64,000 nucleotides of DNA from positions 18,729 through 82,728 of the forward strand of contig DHVP01000045.1 of NCBI GenBank assembly GCA_002412715.1. The letters are read 5' to 3'. A program made the position numbers and the translations under genes. Below, piece by piece: positions 52,701 to 59,778 of this stretch (its first letter is position 1; every line of letters starts with the position of its first letter). Under the pieces are notes generated by a model, which saw only the letters and a program-made list of their open reading frames with translations, ran no database searches and had not been told where the DNA came from. This stretch comes from Deltaproteobacteria bacterium UBA5205 (GTDB lineage Bacteria; Desulfobacterota; Syntrophorhabdia; Syntrophorhabdales; Syntrophorhabdaceae).

Positions 52701-53933
52701 GAGGCGCATCGAAGGGGATCGCTCTCCGTGTGCATGATAGTGAAGAACGAAGAGGGGCGGATAGCGAAATGCCTCATGAGCGTCAAGCCCGTTGCCGACG
52801 AGATGATCGTCGTGGATACGGGATCGACGGACAGGACGAAAGAGATAGCGAGGGCTCTGGGGGCCCGGGTATACGACTTTCCATGGACAAATGATTTTTC
52901 AGAGGCGCGTAATTTCTCCATGTCGAAAGCAAAGGGACAATGGATACTGGTGCACGACGCGGATGAGGTCCTCTCTGCCCATGATTACGACAGATTGCGC
53001 GATATCCTGAATCAGGATCCATCCGTGCCGTTTGCCTATTCGCTTGTTACGAGGAATTACTCGACAGATTCCGTATACGAGGGCTGGACAGCTAATTCAG
53101 GGGAATACCCCGATGAAGAAGCGGGTACCGGGTGGTTTCCCAGTCCTAAAGTTAGGCTTCTTTTAAATGACGAGAGGTTTCGATTCGAAAATCCCATCCA
53201 TGAATTGCTCGAGCCGTCACTCAGAAGGGCACATGTCGATATCAAGCCATGTGATGTTGTTATCCACCACTACGGGCAGGCGGACCCGGATAGGGGACAA
53301 GCCAAGGCCGAAATGTATTATCTCATCGGAAAGAAGAAGCTCGAGACCGACGGGAATCAGGAGGCGGCCCTTCGCGAGCTGGCGGTACAGGCAAGGGCGA
53401 TAGGCAAGTACGACGAATCTATCGAACTATGGAATAGATACCTTATGGTCAAACCCGATCACTATCTTCCCTATTTCAACATGTCAGGGTGTTATTTTGA
53501 AAAGGAGGACTTTGACAAAGCTTTCCAGGCCGCAAGAAGATCCTTTGAACTCAATTCGGGCTCAAAAGAGGCAGTCCAGTGTTATGCCGTGACCTCCCTG
53601 TTCTGCGGCAACGGGAACGAGGCCGTAAAGTCCCTTGAAAACCTTTTGCAGACGATATCCCTGTATCCTACCGGCAAAATGACCCTTGCCGCGGCGCACT
53701 GCGTAACAGGGATGGAAGAGAAAGGTATTCGGGAGTTAAGAGAACTCAAAGAGATGGCCTGTGATTGTTCCGAGGTTCTTTATAATCTTTCAAAGAAATT
53801 TATTGCGGCCGGGAAACCCGGGTGCGCAATTGTCTTGCTGGAAAGTATGGAAAGAAGCGGTCATGTGCACCCTGATGCAGCGAGGCTCCTTCAGGAATCC
53901 TACGACATGCAAGCCATCAGCGCGACTCGATAG
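49788..53933 (+). CDS. Multidomain GT10-GT2-TPR-GT2-TPR glycosyltransferase (candidate flagellin glycosyltransferase)
   Basis: 1381 residues, no signal peptide or membrane helix, so cytosolic. Residues 1-300 follow family GT10 (fucosyltransferase-like): YKYSLCFENTGDP, ARTLPIYLGCPNIEEYIP, TCFIDFRDFESHEELDKYL. Residues about 465-700 form a first GT2 domain (LSIVIPVSHFDDNTRRC, GQYILILDANAVIL, in which the usual DxD is DAN). TPR helices span about 715-965. A second GT2 domain at about 977-1180 has CMIVKNEEGRIAKCLMS, VDTGSTDRTKEIA and WILVHDADEV. More TPR-like helices end the protein. TPRs can recruit a protein acceptor, as in Caulobacter FlmG. It ends 3 bp from convergent flaF. GT10 enzymes use GDP-sugars, which fits the GDP-heptose genes. 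Confidence 0.85.
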   Translation: MDKIVINIVYAHLKPDFISSMKRGNVSLIYTSRPIVDCDVYAYMDAFSYHGRQKGLNVLLLFEPTVVLPGQYNKDIWDKFDHVFTLYDVLINEFGFTKIRLARQGFHPWFGESADTVITEGLDERRRKYPSEGRVNAICMINGNKHSAVPGELYTRRTEAALWFYSHSDIPFHVYGMTPFFLPNYKGAVENNSKLLTLSRYKYSLCFENTGDPVFAHGYVDKILDPLEARTLPIYLGCPNIEEYIPKTCFIDFRDFESHEELDKYLHNISEDEYVRYINNIDNWVGEGGLRPYSWYPLYDNLVKYYAKHNGINSESLFGNDSTWQVASVTRSVDFVTSSPLWTFQEHAITRSPFIPHHENGFGIPIESDEQHFKRANEFSKRGEHQEAINEMAWHQFTQNPDVFCFYAQLLHKLGYVETAAIYLALALRQDPSHELTYEQIDVICSDRKDLKNAILHTVGHKKIETVMTPGLLSIVIPVSHFDDNTRRCIESIRAHVAEPYEIILNKKESLETPAWLTRLISSNNHYRIIDTSKTIYAKRCNEAIKKTSGQYILILDANAVILKGTLSKMLECINKCPEHGLTVPMSNHAIGIQQIPKTQQMSFGPFEEYAKTFNERNRYRYVSTFEVDSTCALVKRSLFDAIGFFNEQIEVPYFVINDYRMRALIEGQQAVICGDSCVYLNQDGAREKGFDKLFHEEWDTFNPNSETGRKLSPFVAMKNARDHYAKGFLNEAIQAIMEGIKYTPDNEDLYYCLAEILLDAKLCEQAIEGLQSLPEKEKTSTHAFEMLGYCSFYTGRYEEANDYADRALSLCFRSIKALNLKGLLAMESGDQEQAETFFKKAITADPCFADPYVNLGVMRWQNGDIAEALDLIEKGFILSPETTDFSATYHSAITALNEFPRAETVLLEAFRLHPISKRLSFLYIGTLLQEDKYPQAMEETERSMIAFGIDDGILAAALQIREKVGPAEVSEAHRRGSLSVCMIVKNEEGRIAKCLMSVKPVADEMIVVDTGSTDRTKEIARALGARVYDFPWTNDFSEARNFSMSKAKGQWILVHDADEVLSAHDYDRLRDILNQDPSVPFAYSLVTRNYSTDSVYEGWTANSGEYPDEEAGTGWFPSPKVRLLLNDERFRFENPIHELLEPSLRRAHVDIKPCDVVIHHYGQADPDRGQAKAEMYYLIGKKKLETDGNQEAALRELAVQARAIGKYDESIELWNRYLMVKPDHYLPYFNMSGCYFEKEDFDKAFQAARRSFELNSGSKEAVQCYAVTSLFCGNGNEAVKSLENLLQTISLYPTGKMTLAAAHCVTGMEEKGIRELRELKEMACDCSEVLYNLSKKFIAAGKPGCAIVLLESMERSGHVHPDAARLLQESYDMQAISATR

Positions 53934-53936
53934 GGA

Positions 53937-54311
53937 TTACTCCGATGACCCCCTCAGGCCCGCGGCCAGATTGAAGTTGATATTGATGATAATGTCGAGC
54001 TTATCCGGTGACGGATCGTTCATGATCTCGATGATCCGCTTGTCGATGAAAACGCTCAAGTTTAGGATATCCCCCCTGAGCTCGGCGGGAAGAGGATTGT
54101 CTTCCCTGATAAGCTCATCCTGGAAGATCGTCCATACCCTCTGGTTGAACGTCAGGGCCTCGTCAAGTCTCTTGAAGTGACCCTCTTCATTCCAGTGTTC
54201 CTGGCATGATTTGAGCAGGCGGGCAGCCTTAGAAAGGATCGATGCCTCAAGCTCCCTCCCCGATAAGGTAGACTTTATCGTTTGTTTGTAGGCATTGATC
54301 CCTGCGGACAT
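53937..54311 (-). CDS. flaF: Flagellar biosynthesis regulator FlaF
   Basis: 124 residues. It has the FlaF pattern AYKQTIKS, SGRELEASILSKAARLL, LDEALTFNQRVWTIFQDEL and PLPAELRGDILNLSVFIDKR. In Caulobacter FlaF promotes flagellin translation or secretion, opposing FlbT. ATG at 54311 lies within flbT (65-bp overlap) behind GAGGAGG, so translation is coupled. It is the last gene of the flagellin operon. FlaF/FlbT are best known from Alphaproteobacteria. Confidence 0.87.
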   Translation of the reverse strand: MSAGINAYKQTIKSTLSGRELEASILSKAARLLKSCQEHWNEEGHFKRLDEALTFNQRVWTIFQDELIREDNPLPAELRGDILNLSVFIDKRIIEIMNDPSPDKLDIIININFNLAAGLRGSSE

Positions 54312-54687
54312 ACCCCATTACCTCCTCTTCGTATTCTATGAGTTTCTTTGCCTGCTTTAAAGCCGGGTAATACTTGCCCTCAATTATGAGGCTGCTGATC
54401 TCGGCGAGCGTTTCTGCCGTCCTGGGAGCTGCCTCTACAAGGTCTTTGACGAGAGACCAGTAAATGTTGTGTTTCTCCACGGCGTCTTTGCCATCGACGT
54501 ACATGAGCTGGATAATAAAATACACCCGCTTGGCGGGCGTATCGGCATCTTTTTCTCGAAGTATGTCCTTGTCGCGAAGCACCGGCACCTCATTTTCGAT
54601 CACGAGATCGCACTTCGTGTCACCATTGATTACAACAGCCCCTCCGATTATAAGCCGTTCATGGGGTTTCAGTTTTATTTTCAGCGC
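54247..54687 (-). CDS. flbT: Flagellum biosynthesis repressor FlbT
   Basis: About 146 residues. It starts MALKIKLKPHERLIIGGAVV at 54687 behind GAAGGAC. VINGDTKCDLVIENEVPVLR and DTPAKRVYFIIQLMYVDG match FlbT. In Caulobacter FlbT binds the flagellin mRNA 5' leader and represses translation until the hook is complete. Here the flagellin leader (56107-56220) contains a strong hairpin at 56136-56153. A longer frame (to 54729) is possible but has no better RBS. The 3' end overlaps flaF by 65 bp. Confidence 0.88.
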   Translation of the reverse strand, partial: ALKIKLKPHERLIIGGAVVINGDTKCDLVIENEVPVLRDKDILREKDADTPAKRVYFIIQLMYVDGKDAVEKHNIYWSLVKDLVEAAPRTAETLAEISSLIIEGKYYPALKQAKKLIEYEEEVMGYVRRDQCLQTNDKVYLIGEGA

Positions 54688-54697
54688 CATAAGTCCT

Positions 54698-54889
54698 TCA
54701 CTTTTTGTAGATGCTTTGCGTATCGCCAATCGGCAGAAAAGGTGGATAGCTGATCTTTGTCAGGTCCCTCTTTGGGTCGCGAACGATGGTATCATTTTGC
54801 ATGTTCATCGATTGCGGCGGTTTGTGAACTACCGGTTTTTGATGAATACTGACGTTTTGTCCCATATTCCCTATTATCTCTATTGACAT
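54698..54889 (-). CDS. Small protein of unknown function between flagellin and flbT
   Basis: 63 residues starting MSIEIIGNMGQNVSI at 54889, directly behind a strong GGGAGGTGATGGAAC site. The middle is polar with NMQNDTIVRDPKR, and the end is PPFLPIGDTQSIYKK. No domain is recognised and there is no membrane segment. It lies 11 bp before flbT in the flagellin operon, past the stem-loop at 54919-54946. A FlaG-like or other filament accessory role is possible but unproven. Confidence 0.65.
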   Translation of the reverse strand: MSIEIIGNMGQNVSIHQKPVVHKPPQSMNMQNDTIVRDPKRDLTKISYPPFLPIGDTQSIYKK

Positions 54890-54918
54890 GTTCCATCACC
54901 TCCCTGAGGATGGTGAAA

Positions 54919-54946
54919 GGGAGAGGGCCGCGATAGACCCTCTCCC
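54919..54946 (-). terminator. Terminator/attenuator-like hairpin after the flagellin gene
   Basis: GGGAGAGGG (54919-54927) pairs with CCCTCTCCC (54938-54946), 9 bp with a 10-nt loop, 20 bp after the flagellin stop. On the minus strand only TTT follows, so partial read-through into the small gene, flbT and flaF is likely. Confidence 0.6.
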
Positions 54947-54966
54947 GTTTGTTACGCTAGCCGCTG

Positions 54967-56106
54967 CTACCTGAACAACTGGAGAACCGACTGTGCCGCC
55001 TGTGCTGACAAGCTCAAAGCGGAAGTACTCAGTGACTGCCGCGTCTGCAGCATGAGCATGTTGGCGCCCTCTTCGTTGGTGTCAGCGAGTGTCAGCTTAT
55101 CGGCACCGGTCTGGAGGGTAGCGGCAATGCTTGTGATCCATTCATCCCTGGCATTGACGATGCTCAGGTTACTGGACAGCTTGGATGACTCAGTCCTCAA
55201 TTTCGTGAGGGCTGATTCCAGCTGCGTTACCGATACATTAATGGTAGTTTCATCAACCCAGGTCGAGGAAGCTGTGGTTATTCCCAAACCGGTTGCCGAT
55301 CCGTCGAAAGATTCAACCGTAAGGGTATGGCTGTTACCGAACCGAACGGTCATATCATAGGAACCGCCGGAAGCGCCTCCCAGCAGGTTCTTTCCCTTGT
55401 AGAATGCATCATCCTTCAACGTGTTGAGCTGAGCAAGCAAGGTCGTGTACTGTGCACGCTTCGCCACAAGCTCATCGCTGTTTGCTGTGATGGTTGATTC
55501 GGCAGCACTGGCGCTGGTCGTGACGATATCGCCGGCTTCCATTGCCCCGCCTGCCTGACGGCTGATGGTGAGGACGCCTGAGCCATTGTCCGCGATATTG
55601 AAAGTGGTGGTTCCGGTTGTCGCAATACAACCTGCAAGGGATGTGGCGGTTTGTGCGGCAGTTCCACCAGAATAAAAACTGGTTGCATCGACAGACGTTG
55701 TCGATGTTACGGCAGTGTAGGTAACGCCGCCGAGAACAACGGTGGCACCCTTCGTTACGCCTGTCGAGAAGGTCAAGCTCTGGCTTGTCGTGCTTGCGCT
55801 AACTGCACTTTTTGCAGCTTCCGCTGTAGCTTTTGCCGAGTTGATCAGTGTTGTGATTGCCGTGATGGCCGTATCTGCCGCCTTGATCGTCTGGATCGAT
55901 TCCGAAATACCGTCTTTGAATGCCAACAGGTCATTGGCGCGGGAGGTGTGGTCCAGGGCCGTAAAAAAGTTGACCGGATTGTCGAGAGCGGAGTTAACTT
56001 TCTTGCCTGTCGAAAGCCTTTCCTGCGTTCTGTCGAGCAGCTTAACGCTTGACTGGAGGGACATCAGGTTCGCCCTCATGCCACTGGTTAAAGAAATGTC
56101 TGACAT
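54967..56106 (-). CDS. Flagellin
   Basis: 379 residues. The conserved N-terminal D0/D1 helices have LMSLQSSVKLLDRTQERLST and GKKVNSALDNPVNFFTA; the C-terminal helices have NEEGANMLMLQTRQSLSTSA and end SAQAAQSVLQLFR. The central domain (about 100-230) is short and Thr/Ser/Gly-rich (TTSQSLTFSTGVTKG and further), offering many hydroxyls for O-glycosylation. AAAGGAG precedes ATG at 56106. Expression from the sigma-28 promoter at 56230-56256. The operon continues with a small protein, flbT and flaF. Secreted by the flagellar export apparatus. Confidence 0.96.
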   Translation of the reverse strand: MSDISLTSGMRANLMSLQSSVKLLDRTQERLSTGKKVNSALDNPVNFFTALDHTSRANDLLAFKDGISESIQTIKAADTAITAITTLINSAKATAEAAKSAVSASTTSQSLTFSTGVTKGATVVLGGVTYTAVTSTTSVDATSFYSGGTAAQTATSLAGCIATTGTTTFNIADNGSGVLTISRQAGGAMEAGDIVTTSASAAESTITANSDELVAKRAQYTTLLAQLNTLKDDAFYKGKNLLGGASGGSYDMTVRFGNSHTLTVESFDGSATGLGITTASSTWVDETTINVSVTQLESALTKLRTESSKLSSNLSIVNARDEWITSIAATLQTGADKLTLADTNEEGANMLMLQTRQSLSTSALSLSAQAAQSVLQLFR

Positions 56107-56135
56107 AATTATTCTCCTTTTCTAGGATTTTTTCT

Positions 56136-56153
56136 CCCGGCGATCTCGCCGGG
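56136..56153 (-). promoter_or_regulatory. Hairpin in the flagellin mRNA leader (candidate FlbT target)
   Basis: CCCGGCGA (56136-56143) and TCGCCGGG (56146-56153) are an exact inverted repeat, 8 bp with a 2-nt loop, 30 nt before the flagellin ATG. A second palindrome, CTCCCCGGGGAG, lies further upstream. FlbT of Caulobacter acts on such leaders. Confidence 0.5.
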
Positions 56154-56229
56154 GTACACCTTGTGTGTGCCCGCACCTCGTCTTCCCTTCACCTCCCCGG
56201 GGAGCACTGTTTTTATGTTCATGAAAGAG

Positions 56230-56256
56230 TTATCGAACGGTGAAAAGAAAACTTAA
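56230..56256 (-). promoter_or_regulatory. Sigma-28 (FliA)-type promoter of the flagellin operon
   Basis: Minus strand TTAAGTTT (56249-56256), 11-bp spacer, TTCGATAA (56230-56237): 7/8 and 6/8 to the TAAAGTTT/GCCGATAA consensus. The leader to ATG at 56106 is about 115 nt. Confidence 0.78.
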
Positions 56257-56471
56257 ATTCTTCCGGAATTCACCGGAATGAGGCCCGGGGCAGCGCAGTC
56301 GTTGAGCATGTAAAGCTCATAGAGCATTGCCATTTTCAATATGTTCGTCTGGGTCCATTCGAAGGGGCCGAGGCCATTGTCGCGCTCGAAGACAGGGTCG
56401 CGCAGATAGACAGCGTCCCCGTCCCGATCTGGCCGTATCTCTGGGGGAAATCTATCCTGAAGCCGTTCATT
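56253..56471 (-). pseudogene. Coding-like open frame without a start codon upstream of flagellin
   Basis: A 72-codon frame on the minus strand has normal-looking coding sequence: RFPPEIRPDRDGDAVYLRDP, then VFERDNGLGPFEWTQTNIL, then KMAMLYELYMLNDCAAPGLI. It has no ATG, GTG or TTG before the late Met of KMAM. A different frame just upstream (through 56542) reads LHLFDIDIARYPRKALPRGY and could be its broken 5' part. The stop overlaps the flagellin -35 box. Likely a decayed or frameshifted gene; family not recognised. Confidence 0.4.
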
Positions 56472-56566
56472 TCATAGGACAGATAGCCCCGAGGCAGGGC
56501 CTTCCGGGGATATCGGGCAATGTCGATATCAAAAAGGTGCAACCCCTGCCCGAAACTGCCTTCACG

Positions 56567-57772
56567 TTACTCGTGTCTCAATGCGTCTATGGGGTCGAGC
56601 CTTGCCGCCTTCAAAGCCGGGAAATAACCGAAGATCATGCCGACGGCCGCGGAAAAGACAAATGCGATGAGAACGATGGGGCCGTTGAAGATAAAGGGTA
56701 CTCGCAGCATACCGGCCAGCCATAGGGAGGCCGTGAGGGCAAGGATAATCCCCAGGAGGCCGCCCAGAGATGACAGGACAACCGCTTCGATGAGGAACTG
56801 CATGAGCACTTCGCGCTCGAGGGCACCGATGGCCAGCCGGACTCCGATCTCACGGGTCCTCTCCGTGACGGAAACCAGCATGATGTTCATGATGCCGATG
56901 CCGCCGACAAGGAGACTCACGGCCGCGACGGCGCTCAAGAGCGCCGTCAGCAGTTCCGTGGTCCCTGTAAGCATCTTTGTGATCTCCTTCATGTCCATCA
57001 CGTGAAAATTGTCGTCGTCGCTCGGGCCAAGATGGCGTCTTTCCCGCATCAACGTCGCTATGTCCTTCTGCACCTTGTCGGTGGATGCGCCGTCCCGCAC
57101 CGAGACCTGGATGAGACTGACGTCCTGGGTTCCGGTGACCCGTCGCTGGAGGGTACGCAGAGGGATGACCACCATGTCGTCCTGGTCCTGCCCCATCGTG
57201 CTCTGACCTTTTTCCGCCATCAGGCCGATAACCTCGCAGGAAAGCTTTTGGAGACGGATCTTCTCACCGAGGACTTCCTGGCCCCCGAAAAGTTTCTTGC
57301 GCACCGTCTCCCCGATAATACAAACGGCGGCTCCGGCACGCAGCTCACTCTCACTGAACTGCCTTCCCGTCCCAATTGACCTGTTTGTAACGAAGAAGTA
57401 CTGGTTGTCGCTTCCCGTCACCTGGGTCGACCAATTCTGGTTGCCCAGTATCGCCTGCATGGATTGGGATGAAACCGGCGCCACGGCAGCGATCGAACTG
57501 ACCTCTCGCATGATCGCCTCAACATCGGCCTCCTTGAAGGGAACGTTGCCCGATGACTGCCCGGGGCCAAGTCTTTTGCCGGGACTTACCATAAGCAGGT
57601 TGCTGCCCATGCTGGCTATCTGCTCCCTGACCTGGACGGTAGCCCCTCCGCCTATCGTTACCATTGTAATGACTGCCCCAACGCCGATCACGATCCCCAG
57701 AATAGTGAGGAAGGAACGCATGACATTCCTTTTTATTTCCCTCAATGCCAGCCAGATCGTATTCCAGAGCAT
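56567..57772 (-). CDS. MacB-like ABC transporter permease (FtsX fold)
   Basis: 401 residues. One N-terminal helix (MRSFLTILGIVIGVGAVITM region) is followed by a large periplasmic MacB core (about 50-245) and three C-terminal helices, with the motif TERTREIGVRLAIGALEREV. In MacB the ATPase and permease are fused; here the ATPase is a separate gene upstream, overlapping by 1 bp (TAATG). With MacA and the outer membrane factor it would expel macrolide-like compounds, lipoproteins or peptides; the substrate is unknown. The ATG at 57772 shares its A with the ATPase stop. Confidence 0.92.
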   Translation of the reverse strand: MLWNTIWLALREIKRNVMRSFLTILGIVIGVGAVITMVTIGGGATVQVREQIASMGSNLLMVSPGKRLGPGQSSGNVPFKEADVEAIMREVSSIAAVAPVSSQSMQAILGNQNWSTQVTGSDNQYFFVTNRSIGTGRQFSESELRAGAAVCIIGETVRKKLFGGQEVLGEKIRLQKLSCEVIGLMAEKGQSTMGQDQDDMVVIPLRTLQRRVTGTQDVSLIQVSVRDGASTDKVQKDIATLMRERRHLGPSDDDNFHVMDMKEITKMLTGTTELLTALLSAVAAVSLLVGGIGIMNIMLVSVTERTREIGVRLAIGALEREVLMQFLIEAVVLSSLGGLLGIILALTASLWLAGMLRVPFIFNGPIVLIAFVFSAAVGMIFGYFPALKAARLDPIDALRHE

Positions 57773-58494
57773 TATCCCTTCCCCCCGTTTTCCTGGTCCA
57801 GTACAACGAGACCATCGAGAAAATGTACCTGCCGGTCTGCATAGTGAGCCATATCAGGTTCGTGGGTGATCATGACGATCGTGATACCCTTGTACCTGTT
57901 TAATTTGATCAGCACCTCCATGATCTCGTTGCTGCGTACCGTATCCAGATTCCCTGTCGGTTCGTCGGCAAGAAGCACGGCCGGCCCTGTCACGATGGCG
58001 CGCGCTATAGCGACCCGCTGCTGCTGACCCCCCGAAAGCTCACCCGGGGTATGTGATTCCCATCCGGTAAGCCCCACGGTCTCAAGGGCCTCCAGTGCCC
58101 GTTGCCGGCGATCACGAAGCGATACCCCCCTGTACAAGAGAGGAAGTTCCACGTTCTCGAGAGCCGAGGTTCGGCTCAATAGATTATAGCCCTGAAAGAC
58201 GAACCCCTGGTAATGACGCCGCAGCAGGGCCCGCTGATTGCGTGTCAACCGCCCGACGTCTATGTCCCTGAACATGTAGGTCCCGGCGCTCGGCATATCA
58301 AGGCACCCGAGGATATTCATGCACGTAGACTTTCCCGACCCGCTCGGCCCCATTATCGCCACAAATTCACCTTCATCTATACAAAGATCGACTCCTCTCA
58401 ATGCCGAAACAGCACCGTAACCTTTCCCGTAAACTTTAGTCACCTCTTTAAACTCGATAATGCGATTATCCTTCAAACCACCGCCGGTCATCAT
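57772..58494 (-). CDS. MacB/LolD-type ABC transporter ATPase
   Basis: About 240 residues. ABC domain with Walker A MGPSGSGKSTCMNILG, signature PGELSGGQQQRVAIARAI and Walker B VLLADEPTGNLDT. Start at 58494 (or 58491): the AGGAGG of the macA tail is its ribosome site, and its ATG overlaps the macA stop (ATGA). The closely spaced macA, ATPase and permease genes form a split MacAB pump. Confidence 0.93.
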   Translation of the reverse strand: MMTGGGLKDNRIIEFKEVTKVYGKGYGAVSALRGVDLCIDEGEFVAIMGPSGSGKSTCMNILGCLDMPSAGTYMFRDIDVGRLTRNQRALLRRHYQGFVFQGYNLLSRTSALENVELPLLYRGVSLRDRRQRALEALETVGLTGWESHTPGELSGGQQQRVAIARAIVTGPAVLLADEPTGNLDTVRSNEIMEVLIKLNRYKGITIVMITHEPDMAHYADRQVHFLDGLVVLDQENGGKG

Positions 58495-59777
58495 TTTCCT
58501 CCTGTGATAGTATCGGTCACTACCGGGGTGCCGGGCTGGATGTCGCCTGAAATGACTTCCGTTGCCCCCGAGTTCGATGCTCCAACGATGACGGAAACAG
58601 GTGTGAGCTGTCCATTCTTCAGGACCCACACCTGCTTTGTATTCTTACTGTCGCCGGTTGCGTCGCGCTTTGCACCGTCGGATTTCGGCGGACTCGGCAG
58701 CAATGCCCCGACCAGGCCGGTGGATGTCTTTTTCCCCTGCGTGACGGGCGGTGAAAAACGCAATGCCGCACCGGGGATAAGAATAACGTTCTCAAGTTTC
58801 CTGACCGTGATGTCCGCCGTGGCCGTCATCCCGGGACGCAGGGAGAGATCGGCGTTCTCGACCTTCAGCACCGTCTCGTAGGTTACGACACCCGATGTCG
58901 TTGAAGAACCGTAACGGGCCTGGGAGATCAGGGCGTCAAATGTGCGATTGGGGTAGGCGGCGACGCTGAATGTGGCGCTCTGTCCTTCGAGCACCCGTCC
59001 TATGTCCGCTTCGTCCACGTTTACGTGCAGATCCATTTTGGTAAGGTCCTCGGCAAGCGTGAAAAGAACCGGAGCTGTGAAGGATGCCGCCACGGTCTGT
59101 CCGGGTTCTATGCTCCGCGCGAGAACGATGCCGTTGATCGGCGACTTGATGACCGACTTGGACAGGTCGGTCAGATTGGCCTTAAGGGCCGCCTCAGCCT
59201 GGGAAACCGCGGCGGCATTGTTTGCGGCATCCGCCTTTGCGCGCTCAAGCGAGGCTTTCGCAGCGTCCATCTCGGTCTGCGACGGGACCTTCCCGCCGCT
59301 TAAGTTCCACACCTTTTGATACTGCTCCATCTTCGCCAGGGTTTCCGTCACCGTGGCCTTCGCCTGTTGCGCCTTTGCCTTCGCAGATTCCAGGGCCGCC
59401 CGGGACTGGGCTATCGTTGCCTCCAGTTTCGCGGTGTCGAGTACCGCAAGGACCTGACCGGCCGTCACCTTGCTGTTGTAGTCCACCGCAACCTTTTTAA
59501 TAGTACCCGAAAGCTCACTGCCGACATCGACTTTGTTGGTCGGCTGCAACGTCCCGGTTGCAGTCACTATGACAACAAGATCACCGCGCCGGACCTGCTC
59601 CGTCTTATACTGGATCTCCTTCGATTTTCCGACTGATCCCATGATTATAAACGCAATGATCACCACGGCAATCAGAAGGCAGCCGGGCAGGAGATAACGT
59701 TTGAACCCCGAGCCTTTGAGGGGACGTGCAGTCATTATTATTGCCGCTGCCGATTTGAGATCCTTCTTCATATCCAT
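58491..59777 (-). CDS. macA: MacA-like periplasmic adaptor (RND/ABC efflux membrane fusion protein)
   Basis: 428 residues. One membrane helix near residues 26-48 (FKRYLLPGCLLIAVVIIAFI), then the lipoyl-like hairpin (GTLQPTNKVDVGSELSGTI, VTAGQVLAVLDTAKLEATIA), a long coiled coil (about 115-205), and beta-barrel and membrane-proximal domains. MacA joins the inner-membrane transporter to a TolC-type channel. It starts 1 bp after the outer membrane factor stop and is followed by the split MacB genes. The adaptor role is clear from the context. Confidence 0.93.
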   Translation of the reverse strand: MDMKKDLKSAAAIIMTARPLKGSGFKRYLLPGCLLIAVVIIAFIIMGSVGKSKEIQYKTEQVRRGDLVVIVTATGTLQPTNKVDVGSELSGTIKKVAVDYNSKVTAGQVLAVLDTAKLEATIAQSRAALESAKAKAQQAKATVTETLAKMEQYQKVWNLSGGKVPSQTEMDAAKASLERAKADAANNAAAVSQAEAALKANLTDLSKSVIKSPINGIVLARSIEPGQTVAASFTAPVLFTLAEDLTKMDLHVNVDEADIGRVLEGQSATFSVAAYPNRTFDALISQARYGSSTTSGVVTYETVLKVENADLSLRPGMTATADITVRKLENVILIPGAALRFSPPVTQGKKTSTGLVGALLPSPPKSDGAKRDATGDSKNTKQVWVLKNGQLTPVSVIVGASNSGATEVISGDIQPGTPVVTDTITGGK

Positions 59778-59778
59778 C

